Origin: Neisseriaceae bacterium ESL0693
GTDB lineage: Bacteria > Pseudomonadota > Gammaproteobacteria > Burkholderiales > Neisseriaceae
Length of the DNA: 64,000 nucleotides
Direction of reading: 5' to 3'
NCBI GenBank assembly: GCA_029433475.1
Contig: JAQTIE010000008.1
Location: forward strand, 1 to 64,000
The translations under genes were made by a program, and so were the position numbers. A model generated the notes under the pieces. The model saw nothing but the letters and a program-made list of their open reading frames with translations, was not told the origin of the DNA and did no database searches. How positions within the stretch are numbered: position 1 is the stretch's first letter; each line of letters opens with the position of its first letter. This document shows positions 36,100-45,014 of the stretch, in pieces.

Positions 36100-36460
36100 T
36101 GATGTACCTCATTTTATGCCGATTCTGCTGATAAAGCAGGAGGCAGACAAGTGACAAGGTTGAAACGCTGGCGCAATTAACCAGTAGGCATAAGCCTCCT
36201 TGCCACTGTCTACCATAGATAAAGCATAGGCATAAAGCCATCAATACTTGATTGACGGTATATGCCGTTTTGTTTCAGCATTTCAAAGCTGATTACTAAA
36301 AAAACAATAACACAGATAATATAGCGGGGAATATTCATTTAGTCCAGTACGCTGTTGTCCTAATAATACCTTTTGTTATATTCGTTTCTTGCACTTCAGG
36401 CAGGTCATCAAGACAATTCTGTCATTGTTAACCACAAAACCAAAGTTAATAAAATAAATT
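35827..36460 (-). repeat. tandem cassette unit 3 (about 634 nt, degenerate)
   Basis: Third direct repeat, immediately next to unit 2. Its outer end has diverged from the other two after AATATAGCGGGGAATATTC, with CTTTTGTTATATTCG replacing the matching text. It lies just downstream of the deoxynucleoside kinase stop codon. Confidence 0.83.
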
Positions 36461-36484
36461 ACCTGCCTATTTGAATATAAAAAA

Positions 36485-37117
36485 TTACTCACTCAAATTT
36501 AAATAATGTCGGCTGCCCTGCATATTGGCAATGGTGTCCAGCAATAATGCAAAGTGATCTTCATTATGAAGAAAATCCAGCTCATTGGTATTGGCGATCA
36601 GTAAAGGCGCATTCTGATACAAATGGAAAAAATGACGATACTGCTGATGTATTTGCGGCAAATAACCGGCAGGAAATAAATTGATATTCTGATCATTATG
36701 CTGGTGCAGGCGTTTGGTCAGCATGTCATTGCTGGCCTCCAGATAAATCACCAGATCAGGCACCGGATATTGTGGCATCACTCTTTGTTTAATCTGCCAA
36801 TACAAAGCCTGTTCATCATCGCGTAAAATAACCGGCGCATAAATCTGATCCCGCTCCAGTAAAAAATCCGCAATAATGCGACTGCGCCGCTCATCTTCTA
36901 CATGGATAATATCGACCGCTTCCGCATGACGCATTAAAAAATACATTTCCAATGCCAGACCATGATGAGCTGCATTCAGGTAAAATTGCTCCAGAAACGG
37001 ATTACTCTGCGGCGACTCAGACAATAAAAATGCATCAAAATGTTCGGCCAGCATTCGGCTTAATGCGGCCTTACCACTGCCAATCGAACCTTCCACCACA
37101 ATATAACGATAATCCAT
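36485..37117 (-). CDS. deoxynucleoside kinase (dNK family)
   Basis: A 210-residue nucleoside salvage kinase that transfers phosphate from ATP to a deoxynucleoside. The P loop is VEGSIGSGKAALS (about 8-20), and the lid and substrate residues include LERDQIYAPVIL near residue 88 and DLVIYLEASNDMLTKRL near 122, as in the dGK/dAK/TK2-like family. The P loop has Ala where Thr is usual (GKA, not GKT), within the known range. folK lies 35 nt upstream on the same strand, and the folK-dNK pairing is familiar in Neisseriaceae. Base preference unknown. Confidence 0.88.
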   Translation of the reverse strand: MDYRYIVVEGSIGSGKAALSRMLAEHFDAFLLSESPQSNPFLEQFYLNAAHHGLALEMYFLMRHAEAVDIIHVEDERRSRIIADFLLERDQIYAPVILRDDEQALYWQIKQRVMPQYPVPDLVIYLEASNDMLTKRLHQHNDQNINLFPAGYLPQIHQQYRHFFHLYQNAPLLIANTNELDFLHNEDHFALLLDTIANMQGSRHYLNLSE

Positions 37118-37152
37118 GTATCACTCCTTCCCTTATGAAAGCAAACAATATC

Positions 37153-37659
37153 CTATAGTCTGGTGATGATCCCGTCAGGATCAGCCTCGGTAAGCTGTCT
37201 GGCCATTTCAGCCGCAGTCAAGGATGATTGGCCAATACAATAATCCGGCGCAATGGCAGCCAAGGGTACCATGACAAAAGCGCGTTCATGTGCCCGCGGA
37301 TGCGGTAGCTGCAAATCGGTTTCATTGATGAGCTGGTGAGCATAATCGATGATGTCCAGATCCAGCGTGCGCGGGGCATTGCGAAAGGTACGTTGCCGGC
37401 CAAAATGCTGCTCAATTTCATGCAATAATCTTAATAATGCCTGCGCGGATAAATCCGTCTGAATCAGCGCCACTGCATTCACAAAATCCGGTTGATCCAC
37501 ATAGCCCACCGGACGGGTACAGTATAATGGTGAAGCCTGCAATACCGTGACTGCATCTGTCTGATCCAGTAAGGTTAAAGCCGCCTGAATCTGCTCGGCC
37601 GGCTGATTCAGATTGGCGCCCAGCGCGATAACAGCAGTTACCTCATGAGGTTTTTTCAT
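37153..37659 (-). CDS. folK: 2-amino-4-hydroxy-6-hydroxymethyldihydropteridine pyrophosphokinase
   Basis: Transfers pyrophosphate from ATP to 6-hydroxymethyl-7,8-dihydropterin in folate synthesis. From ATG 37659 the protein has 168 residues and begins MKKPHEVTAVIALGANL; the frame runs 24 codons further upstream into pcnB without support. Family marks are IALGANLNQP, SPLYCTRPVGYVDQPDFVNA near residue 50, the metal-binding DLDIIDYAH near 102 and LPHPRAHERAFVMVPLA near 118. It overlaps the pcnB stop by 17 nt, so pcnB-folK-dNK forms one minus-strand operon. Confidence 0.95.
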   Translation of the reverse strand: MKKPHEVTAVIALGANLNQPAEQIQAALTLLDQTDAVTVLQASPLYCTRPVGYVDQPDFVNAVALIQTDLSAQALLRLLHEIEQHFGRQRTFRNAPRTLDLDIIDYAHQLINETDLQLPHPRAHERAFVMVPLAAIAPDYCIGQSSLTAAEMARQLTEADPDGIITRL

Positions 37660-38980
37660 GCGTACTGTCTTTCGCTTTTGGTTTGCGTCTGCGTTTACGC
37701 GTACTGGCAAGAGACTCACTGGCAGGAACACGGTGAATCATCTTTTGCCGCTCCGCTTCGGTAGCCTGTTGGAATTGCTGCCACCATTCTGCTTTTTCCT
37801 GTTGTACCTCGCCCAGCTGAGCGCGCAGACACAGAAAATCAAACGCGGCTCTGAAGCGTTTCTGAGTCACCAGCCGAAAGGGTCTGGCGCCACGGCGCGC
37901 CTCAAACTGAGGCTGTAACGTCCAGATTTCACGCATCATTACCGTATAACGCTGCGGTATGCCCCAGCTTTTATCCAGATGTGTGCGCTCATCGGCAATG
38001 GCAGTATTCATGGCGCCACTGGCACTCATGCCACTGTCCAGATATTGCTGCCATGCCTTCTGTACCCGCGGCCACAATACTGCCGCCAGCACAAATCCTA
38101 CCGAAACCGACTTATCCTGTCGCAATCTTTCATCGGTATTATGTAGTGTCAGCGCCACAATATTCTGTTCTGTTGCCATGGCCGGCATCAGCGCATCCAG
38201 TAACGGATGTGCGCCTGCTAGTCCCAAATCACGTAATTGATGTAGACAGGCACTGGCATGACCACAAAACAGTATTTTCAGGATTTCATCAAATAAGCGT
38301 GCGGAAGGTTCACGCTGCAATAATGGAGCGCATTGCATAATTGGTTCTGCCGTAGCCGCCTCAACGCTGAATCCCAGTTTGCCGGACAACCTGACTGCCC
38401 GCAACATTCTGACCGGATCTTCCTGATAGCGCGCCAATGGTTCACCAATCATCACCAGCCGCCGGGCGCGAATATCCTCCACCCCATGATGGTAATCCAG
38501 TACTTGCTGTTTAAACGGATCGTAATACAAGGCATTGGCAGTAAAATCACGCCGCATGGCATCTTGTACCAAGGTGCCGAAACTGGTGTCTTTCATGATG
38601 CGGCCAAGCTCATTCTGACAGTGCAATTCACCGCCGCGAAAAGTAGTTACTTCAATGGTTTCAGGGCCTACCATCACATGCACAATGGGAAACCTGCGCC
38701 CGATAATACGACTGCGGCGAAACAGCTTACGCACCTGTTCCGGTGTGGCATTGGTGGCTACATCAAAATCTTTCGGGGTAACGCCCAAAAGTAAATCCCG
38801 CACAGCACCACCGACCACATAAGCCTGAAAATCAGCATTCTGCAAACGTTTAATGACTTTTTCTGCCGCAAAACTCAATTTCTCCGGCTTAATGCGGTGC
38901 TCACTAAATGGCAAAACACACTGTTTCGAGGTGTCTGCTGCTTTTCTTGGCAACACTTTTTTTAACCATTTTTTTAACAT
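37643..38980 (-). CDS. pcnB: poly(A) polymerase I
   Basis: Adds poly(A) tails that promote RNA decay. From ATG 38980 the protein is 445 residues with a basic N-terminus, MLKKWLKKVLPRKAA; the frame extends 49 codons upstream, but that stretch is AT-driven and not family-like. The nucleotidyltransferase core shows YVVGGAVRDLLLG, the catalytic DFDVAT, GRRFPIVHV and RRDFTANALYY. The C-terminus is Lys/Arg-rich (TRKRRRKPKAK), the RNA-binding tail of PcnB, which separates it from Cca. No HD domain is present. First gene of the pcnB-folK-dNK operon. Confidence 0.94.
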   Translation of the reverse strand: MLKKWLKKVLPRKAADTSKQCVLPFSEHRIKPEKLSFAAEKVIKRLQNADFQAYVVGGAVRDLLLGVTPKDFDVATNATPEQVRKLFRRSRIIGRRFPIVHVMVGPETIEVTTFRGGELHCQNELGRIMKDTSFGTLVQDAMRRDFTANALYYDPFKQQVLDYHHGVEDIRARRLVMIGEPLARYQEDPVRMLRAVRLSGKLGFSVEAATAEPIMQCAPLLQREPSARLFDEILKILFCGHASACLHQLRDLGLAGAHPLLDALMPAMATEQNIVALTLHNTDERLRQDKSVSVGFVLAAVLWPRVQKAWQQYLDSGMSASGAMNTAIADERTHLDKSWGIPQRYTVMMREIWTLQPQFEARRGARPFRLVTQKRFRAAFDFLCLRAQLGEVQQEKAEWWQQFQQATEAERQKMIHRVPASESLASTRKRRRKPKAKDSTHEKTS

Positions 38981-39331
38981 AATCAATTTATTACTATTCA
39001 AAAATATCCGATATACCGTATAAAAACGATCAAATGAAGAGCCATAGTATAGCTTATCTGTCTGTATTTGATCATATCTGTAGACAATTGAATGATTCTG
39101 AAGCATTTCCTCTAGCGTAAATGCCATATATATGATTTTAGAATAAATGTTTCATGCAACTGATAATATCTGTTTGAATGCCCAATTAAAATCATTCACT
39201 GCCTACAACAGCACATAAACACCAAAGCACCACCTCATACCGCTTTTATCTTCACCATTCACATGGCTGCGTATATAATACTGACTCATATTTAGTTAGC
39301 GTCATTTTCCATCATTCTTAAAGAAGAGACC
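38981..39331. other. divergent promoter gap between pcnB and the DUF3460 gene
   Basis: About 350 nt, AT-rich. It contains a non-supported upstream extension of the pcnB frame. No strong promoter pair or structured RNA stands out. GAAGAG lies just before the DUF3460 ATG. Confidence 0.4.
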
Positions 39332-39517
39332 ATGTACAATTATCAATCTGATGCCACCCAGTTTCTGAATCAGTATCTGGAAAAGAATCCCGAAGAAGCC
39401 AAAGCACGCCTTCAGCATCGCAACCTCTTATGGGACGTTGAACTCAATCCGGAAGATGAAGCCGGCTTTGCCGCAGCAGCCTTACCCAAAAAAGGTTACC
39501 CGTACGAATCCGAGTAA
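39332..39517 (+). CDS. DUF3460 family protein
   Basis: A 61-residue acidic protein with the DUF3460 pattern: MYNYQSDATQFLNQYLEKNP at the start, the LLWD word (residues 33-36) in the middle and a C-terminal PKKGYPYE. The family occurs in betaproteobacteria and has no known function. AAGAAGAG precedes the ATG. The O-methyltransferase gene starts 8 nt after its stop, so the two are likely cotranscribed. Confidence 0.83.
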   Translation: MYNYQSDATQFLNQYLEKNPEEAKARLQHRNLLWDVELNPEDEAGFAAAALPKKGYPYESE

Positions 39518-39525
39518 TACCACTA

Positions 39526-40197
39526 ATGAGTACGCAGGCATCGGTTTTTTCTGCTGAGCTATCCACCTATCTGGATAGCATTAATCCGCCAGAGCACCCG
39601 CTTTTGGCACAATTAGGGCATGAAACAGCACAACACCGCAAAGGCCACATGACCATTGCCACCCAGCAAGTCCAGCTACTGGTCTGGCTGGCCAGGCTGA
39701 TACAGGCACGGTTTTATCTGGAAATTGGCGTTTTTACCGGCCACAGCAGCACGGCAATGGCCATGGCATTACCCGATAATGGTCATATTACGGCCTGTGA
39801 TATCAATGTTACCTATACCGACATTGCACAACATTATTGGCGCCTGGCCGGCGTAGACCATAAAATCAGTTTACATTTGCAACCGGCACTGATTACCTTA
39901 AAGCAATTATTGGCCGAAGGCCATGCCGGTCATTATGATCTGGCGCTGATTGACGCAGACAAGCCCCCTACCGCCCACTATTTTGAATACTGCTTAAAAC
40001 TGGTACGACCCGGCGGCATCATTGCCATTGATAACGTATTACTGCAAGGCCGCATTACTCAGGAACCAACATCCACCCGGGAAACAGACAGTTTATACAT
40101 GATGCGTCAGTTTAATGCCTCCTTAAAACAGGACGAACGCATACAGGTACTGACATTACCCTTGGGTGACGGCCTGACCCTGATACAAAAAAAATAA
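39526..40197 (+). CDS. class I SAM-dependent O-methyltransferase
   Basis: A 223-residue enzyme of the caffeoyl-CoA/catechol O-methyltransferase-like family (Methyltransf_3). SAM-binding motif I is YLEIGVFTGHSSTAMA (about 65-80), motif II ITACDIN near 87, the metal-binding LALIDADK near 145 and IAIDNVLLQGRI near 168. Bacterial relatives act on small phenolics or unknown acceptors. In operon with DUF3460 and followed 23 nt later by the lipoprotein gene. The true substrate is not readable. Confidence 0.88.
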   Translation: MSTQASVFSAELSTYLDSINPPEHPLLAQLGHETAQHRKGHMTIATQQVQLLVWLARLIQARFYLEIGVFTGHSSTAMAMALPDNGHITACDINVTYTDIAQHYWRLAGVDHKISLHLQPALITLKQLLAEGHAGHYDLALIDADKPPTAHYFEYCLKLVRPGGIIAIDNVLLQGRITQEPTSTRETDSLYMMRQFNASLKQDERIQVLTLPLGDGLTLIQKK

Positions 40198-40220
40198 CCT
40201 TTTTCTACCGGAGCAAAGTC

Positions 40221-40895
40221 ATGACGGCTGTTCAACATTATGGTGGTTTCAGTCTGATGATCATCAGTGGATTTTTCTTGTCTGGCTGCTATGCCTTTAA
40301 CCAGCCTGCCTCGGCGCCCACAACCTACCAGACCATCAGCCAGACAAGAACCATGCCGGTCAATGAACACATTGCCTTACTGGAAAAACAGCTGATCATG
40401 CTTGAAACCCAGCTGAACAATTTACAAAATCAGGTTGATCATATTGATCATCAGCAAATTGCACTCACCCAGCTTTTCAACCTCCAGACCACCAGCAAAT
40501 TAACCGGATTGTCTGATGGCAAAACAAACAGCAAAGACAATAAAACCGAACAGGCCAGACAACTGTATCGCGCCGGATTGTATAGCCAGGTCATCAAATT
40601 ACTCAAAAAAGCCGATCATCCGGCTGATAATTCCGCCAGCGCGCAGGAACAAATGTGGTTATTGCTGCAAAGCCATGCGCGACTGAATAACTGCGAATCG
40701 GTCATCAACATGAGCCAGCGTTTCACCAGCCAGTTTGGCCGCCATCCGGAAGCACCCCATGCACTGTATCTGATGGCACAGTGTCAGCAACGAATGCAGC
40801 AGGAAGACATTGCCCGTACCACTTATCAGCGTATTATCAGCCATTATCCACACAGTGTTTTTGCTAAAAAAGCCCGACAGAAATTATCTTCATGA
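40221..40895 (+). CDS. lipoprotein with coiled coil and TPR repeats (CpoB/YbgF-like)
   Basis: A 224-residue predicted lipoprotein. The signal sequence ends in a clear lipobox, FLSGC, with Cys23 as the lipidated residue. Residues about 55-85 form a short coiled coil (LLEKQLIMLETQLNNLQNQV), like the YbgF trimerisation helix. The C-terminal part (about 110-224) has TPR-like helices ending with YQRIISHYPHSVFAKKARQKL. The layout is that of CpoB/YbgF, which coordinates the Tol-Pal system with PBP1B, but no tol or pal genes are nearby and a lipobox is not usual in CpoB. Treat the role as inferred. Confidence 0.72.
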   Translation: MTAVQHYGGFSLMIISGFFLSGCYAFNQPASAPTTYQTISQTRTMPVNEHIALLEKQLIMLETQLNNLQNQVDHIDHQQIALTQLFNLQTTSKLTGLSDGKTNSKDNKTEQARQLYRAGLYSQVIKLLKKADHPADNSASAQEQMWLLLQSHARLNNCESVINMSQRFTSQFGRHPEAPHALYLMAQCQQRMQQEDIARTTYQRIISHYPHSVFAKKARQKLSS

Positions 40896-40945
40896 AGGTT
40901 GCCGGCAAAAATATTTTTGTATTTTTAACCTAGGAATCTTTACTC

Positions 40946-41440
40946 ATGTCAGATCAGCCCCTTATTGGCATCATCATGGGCAGTAACAGCGACTGGCCCA
41001 TCATGCAATTGGCCGCTAAGACCCTCAATCAATTTAATGTGGCGCATGAAGTACAGGTTATTTCAGCTCATCGAACACCTGATTTAATGTTTGAATATGC
41101 CAGTAGTGCACAACAACGAGGACTCAAGGCCATTATTGCCGGTGCTGGTGGTGCGGCTCATTTACCGGGTATGGTGGCAGCCAAAACCATTGTGCCCGTA
41201 CTGGGTGTACCCATACCGAGTCATTATCTGCGCGGCGAAGATTCTTTATTGTCTATTGTGCAAATGCCCAAAGGCGTACCGGTAGCCACCTTTGCCATTG
41301 GTGAAGCCGGTGCAGTCAACGCCGCTTTATTCGCCATTGCGCTTTTAAGTAATCAACAACCGGCATTACAACAACAATTGCAGCAATTTCGCCAGGAGCA
41401 ACAACAAACCGTACTGAATATGACATTAACCCACGATTAA
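40946..41440 (+). CDS. purE: 5-(carboxyamino)imidazole ribonucleotide mutase
   Basis: A 164-residue class I PurE that converts N5-CAIR to CAIR in purine synthesis. Signature words: [14 protein letters not shown] near residue 6, [15 protein letters not shown] near 38 with the catalytic His, and [17 protein letters not shown] near 65. Class I enzymes need PurK, which is not in the window. It starts 50 nt after the lipoprotein gene and converges with fadD. Confidence 0.96.
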   Translation: MSDQPLIGIIMGSNSDWPIMQLAAKTLNQFNVAHEVQVISAHRTPDLMFEYASSAQQRGLKAIIAGAGGAAHLPGMVAAKTIVPVLGVPIPSHYLRGEDSLLSIVQMPKGVPVATFAIGEAGAVNAALFAIALLSNQQPALQQQLQQFRQEQQQTVLNMTLTHD

Positions 41441-41471
41441 CCGATCATGATGCGAATTTGTATCAATCCGG

Positions 41472-43133
41472 CTAGCGCAATTCCTTACGCAGAATCTTAC
41501 CCACATTCGATTTGGGTAATTCATCCCGGAATTCAATATCTTTAGGCACCTTATAGGCTGTCAGATACTGGCGGGCATGGGTAATAATGTCTTCGCGCGT
41601 TAAAGCCGGATCTTTTTTAACCACAAACAGCTTAATGGCCTCACCGCTTTTCTCACTCGGCACACCAATACAGCCAACCTCAAGCACTTGCGGCATCATG
41701 GCAATCACTTCTTCTACCTCATTCGGATAAACATTAAAGCCAGAAACCACAATCATGTCTTTTTTGCGATCAACCAGCTGTATAAATCCTTTCTCGTCCA
41801 TCTTGCCAATATCACCCGTGGCAAAATAACCGCGCTCATCCATGACCTTGGCGGTTTCGTCCGGCCGGTTCCAATAACCCTGCATCACCTGCGGGCCTTT
41901 AACCCACAATTCCCCTGCCTGGCCGACTGCTACAACATGGCCATCTTCGGCACGGATTTCAACATCCGTATTGGGAATCGGTAAACCCGCCGTACCGCTA
42001 TGCTGCCGGATATTTAATGGATTGGCACACACCCCCGGGCTGGTTTCTGTCATGCCATAGGCTTCAATAATCGGAATATGCGTTACCTTCTGCCATTCAT
42101 CTGCCACCGATTGCTGGAGCGCCATGCCACCGCCCAGAGTCAGTTTCCAGGAAGAAAAATCCAGTTTCGCAAAATCGGGATGATGTAATAACGCATTAAA
42201 CAGCGTATTGACCCCGCCCATCACACTGATACGATTATGACGTAAGGTTTTCACCAATCCGGCAATATCCCGCGGATTGGTAATCAGAATATTTTTGGCA
42301 CCCACCTTGGTAAAAATCATAATATTTACCGTCAGCGAAAAAATATGATACAAGGGCAAAGGTGAAACCACCACTTCCTGCCCCTCAACCAATTCTGATT
42401 TAATCCATTCCCCCGCCTGTGCCATATTGGCCACGATATTGCCATGGGTGAGCTTAGCGCCCTTGGGCACACCGGTAGTACCGCCAGTATATTGCAATAA
42501 AGCCAGATCATCCTGTGATAGCGGCACAGGCACAAAAGGCTGACGCTTGCCCCGCTTGAGTGCTTGTTTAAATGTTATCGCATGCGGCAAATGATAAGCC
42601 GGCACCGCTTTTTTAACCCGGCGCAGCATAAAATTGATCATACGGCCTTTGATTGAACCCAGCATATCCCCCATACTGGCCACAATCACCTGCCTGATCT
42701 GGGTAGCCGGTAACGCCTTTTGTAACGTAGCGGCAAAATTTTCCAGCACAATAATGGCCTTTGCGCCAGAATCATTGAGCTGATGAACCAGCTCTCTGGG
42801 CGTATACATGGGATTGACATTCACAATCACGCCACCTGCCTGCAAAATGGCAAAAACAGCCACCGGATATTGCAATACATTCGGCATCATGATGGCAACG
42901 CGATCACCTTTTTTCAGTCCGAACTGGTGCTGTAGAAAAGCGGATAACTGATTAACATAGCTGGCCGTCTGCGCATAGGTCTGCGTCACCCCGAAATTGG
43001 AAAAACCGGGACGTGAACCAAACTGACGCACACTTTGTTGAAATACATCAATAATAGAACCGCAGGCACGCACATCAATATCAGCGCGCACCCCGGGCTG
43101 ATAACTGGATAACCAGATTTTCTCTATAGCCAT
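41472..43133 (-). CDS. fadD: long-chain fatty acid-CoA ligase
   Basis: A 553-residue acyl-adenylate-forming enzyme that activates long-chain fatty acids to acyl-CoA. The AMP-binding P-loop is LLQYTGGTTGVPKGAKLTH (about 205-223), followed by YGMTETSPG near residue 350 and TGDIGKMDEKGFIQLVDRKKDMI near 440 (the FACS-type motif); the catalytic C-terminal Lys is in PKSNVGKILRKELR at the end. Length and wording match E. coli FadD. Stand-alone gene preceded by a 570-nt gap. Confidence 0.93.
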   Translation of the reverse strand: MAIEKIWLSSYQPGVRADIDVRACGSIIDVFQQSVRQFGSRPGFSNFGVTQTYAQTASYVNQLSAFLQHQFGLKKGDRVAIMMPNVLQYPVAVFAILQAGGVIVNVNPMYTPRELVHQLNDSGAKAIIVLENFAATLQKALPATQIRQVIVASMGDMLGSIKGRMINFMLRRVKKAVPAYHLPHAITFKQALKRGKRQPFVPVPLSQDDLALLQYTGGTTGVPKGAKLTHGNIVANMAQAGEWIKSELVEGQEVVVSPLPLYHIFSLTVNIMIFTKVGAKNILITNPRDIAGLVKTLRHNRISVMGGVNTLFNALLHHPDFAKLDFSSWKLTLGGGMALQQSVADEWQKVTHIPIIEAYGMTETSPGVCANPLNIRQHSGTAGLPIPNTDVEIRAEDGHVVAVGQAGELWVKGPQVMQGYWNRPDETAKVMDERGYFATGDIGKMDEKGFIQLVDRKKDMIVVSGFNVYPNEVEEVIAMMPQVLEVGCIGVPSEKSGEAIKLFVVKKDPALTREDIITHARQYLTAYKVPKDIEFRDELPKSNVGKILRKELR

Positions 43134-43707
43134 TTTATATCTTTATCATTAATACACAGTCTGAAAAAAACGTCACTATTCAGCCATGATGGTTTTAATC
43201 ACAACCCCGACCAGCCCGGTATATCTCGCAATAAGATTTATGGTCTTAGCTATCAAAAAACCCTTCACTTTCAGCCAGACACATACAAACATTCGGTTTC
43301 ATTATTCTGGTTATTGACTAAAATACAACCAAAGTCAGAAACCAACACCAGACAGCAAACACAAATGACGATTCAATTCATCCATTTTGATAATCAGACA
43401 GACACAGAAAACAAACAAATCATGAGGCTCTATTGAATACTACCAATCCCCTTATCTCTTTACCGCTTTCTGATCTGGTTTAATATATGGATTAAAATCA
43501 ATATATCAATCAAACCTGACAACACCTGATCACTACATCGTTTCAACCAGCAAATAATTGGCTAAAACCCTCAGAGTCCGGTGCAAAATCCAGAATGATC
43601 AACAAACGGCACCAGCATAAGCAATTATGCCATAAGTATTATAAATTGCAATGGCATTGTTTAACCGCAAGTCACCAGACATAAAACAAATTTATCTTAT
43701 TTACTTT
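43134..43707. other. AT-rich gap between mnmA and fadD
   Basis: About 570 nt with no open frame. A weak inverted repeat, ATGCCAT...ATGGCAT near 43627-43655, may end the mnmA transcript but lacks a proper T tract. Otherwise nothing recognised; it must contain the fadD promoter. Confidence 0.4.
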
Positions 43708-44820
43708 TCATGAGATGCGTGATTGAATACTGTGATTATCTGTATCATGAATGATGCCACCACCCAGACAAACATCACCCGCATACAAGACTGCCGATTG
43801 CCCGGGTGTAACTGCCCATTGCGGTTCATCAAACGTCAATTGGGCGCGATCATCATCCAGATAACTTAATGTTGCCATAGCATCGGGCATACGATAACGG
43901 GTTTTCACGCCGTATCGGCCGGCTGCCGGTCTTTCTGGCAAGGTAAAACTCAAATCATGCATGATTAGCTGACGACTGAATAATAAAGGGTGATCATGCC
44001 CTTGCACCACACACAATTCATTGGCGCTCAAATTCTTGCCCGCCACAAACCACGGTTCACCATCACCGCCTATACCGAGGCCTTTACGCTGCCCCAGCGT
44101 ATAATACATCAGGCCTTCATGCCGCCCCACCACCCGGCCATCCACATCAACCATATTGCCGGGATTGGTCGGTAAATACTGTTGTAAAAACTGGCGAAAT
44201 GGCCGCTCTCCAATAAAACAGATACCAGTACTGTCTTTTTTGGCTGCCGTAGGCAGTCTTGCCTCTTGTGCCAGCTGCCGCACGGTGGTTTTTTCCAATT
44301 CACCCAATGGAAACCAGGCACGTTGCAATTGATAAGGTTGGAGGCGATACAAAAAGTAACTTTGATCTTTATTACCGTCCAGCCCTTTCAGCAGATAATG
44401 AATACCATCACGTACTTGTTTACGGGCATAATGTCCGGTGGCAATCACATCAGCACCTTTATTCAGGGCATAATCCAGAAAAGCCTTGAATTTAATTTCA
44501 GCGTTACACAATACATCCGGATTAGGCGTTCGGCCGGCCTGATATTCCTGTAAAAAATACTTGAATACCTTATCCTTGTATTCTGCGGCAAAATTGACAA
44601 TATCGATATCCATGCCAATCAGATCAGCCACCATCACCGCATCCAGAGAATCCTGTTTAATGGAACAATATTCATCATTATCATCGTCCTGCCAGTTTTG
44701 CATAAAGATGCCGCGCACATCATGACCGGCCTTCTTTAATAGCCATGCAGTTACAGACGAATCCACACCACCAGACATACCCACAATCACGCGTGCGGAT
44801 TCCTGATTATCTATATTCAT
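43708..44820 (-). CDS. mnmA: tRNA-specific 2-thiouridylase MnmA
   Basis: Thiolates U34 of tRNA-Lys, -Glu and -Gln with sulfur relayed from the Tus system. The 370-residue protein has the PP-loop [10 protein letters not shown] (14-23), the catalytic Cys105 in [11 protein letters not shown] and Cys201 in [12 protein letters not shown], matching the two cysteines of E. coli MnmA. The C-terminal beta-barrel domains follow ([20 protein letters not shown]). Its product acts on tRNA-Glu, the substrate of the gltX enzyme that lies 194 nt upstream on the same strand. Confidence 0.96.
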   Translation of the reverse strand: MNIDNQESARVIVGMSGGVDSSVTAWLLKKAGHDVRGIFMQNWQDDDNDEYCSIKQDSLDAVMVADLIGMDIDIVNFAAEYKDKVFKYFLQEYQAGRTPNPDVLCNAEIKFKAFLDYALNKGADVIATGHYARKQVRDGIHYLLKGLDGNKDQSYFLYRLQPYQLQRAWFPLGELEKTTVRQLAQEARLPTAAKKDSTGICFIGERPFRQFLQQYLPTNPGNMVDVDGRVVGRHEGLMYYTLGQRKGLGIGGDGEPWFVAGKNLSANELCVVQGHDHPLLFSRQLIMHDLSFTLPERPAAGRYGVKTRYRMPDAMATLSYLDDDRAQLTFDEPQWAVTPGQSAVLYAGDVCLGGGIIHDTDNHSIQSRIS

Positions 44821-44958
44821 TCACCTAATCCAAAAATCAATCATATGGCCTGAATGACCCCATATCCGCAGTCACTGTAACGCCGTAAAGCCTTGATTGT
44901 CATATTAACATAGACATGAGTAAAATAAGTTTGAATAAACCACAAATATCATCAAAAA

Positions 44959-44993
44959 GCAGAGCATAATATTCACCAATATGTATGCTCTGC
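44959..44993 (-). terminator. Rho-independent terminator of gltX
   Basis: Minus strand: GCAGAGCATA pairs with TATGCTCTGC around a 15-nt loop that can pair further (AATATT), followed by TTTTT. It lies about 22 nt after the gltX stop, so gltX and mnmA are separate transcripts. Confidence 0.85.
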
Positions 44994-45014
44994 ATGATCA
45001 ATAGACAATAGGGT

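Noticed and set aside
36053-36244. 63-codon frame in cassette unit 3
   Set aside because: It is a fusion of the leader peptide frame with the start of the 97-codon gene caused by deletions.
34558-36460. CRISPR array or short-repeat array
   Set aside because: The repeat unit is over 600 nt, carries genes and has no unique spacers; it is a tandem duplication.
3612-38980. cca and pcnB as a redundant duplication
   Set aside because: They differ clearly: Cca has the HD domain and GGAVRDKY start, PcnB has the basic C-terminal tail; having both is normal.
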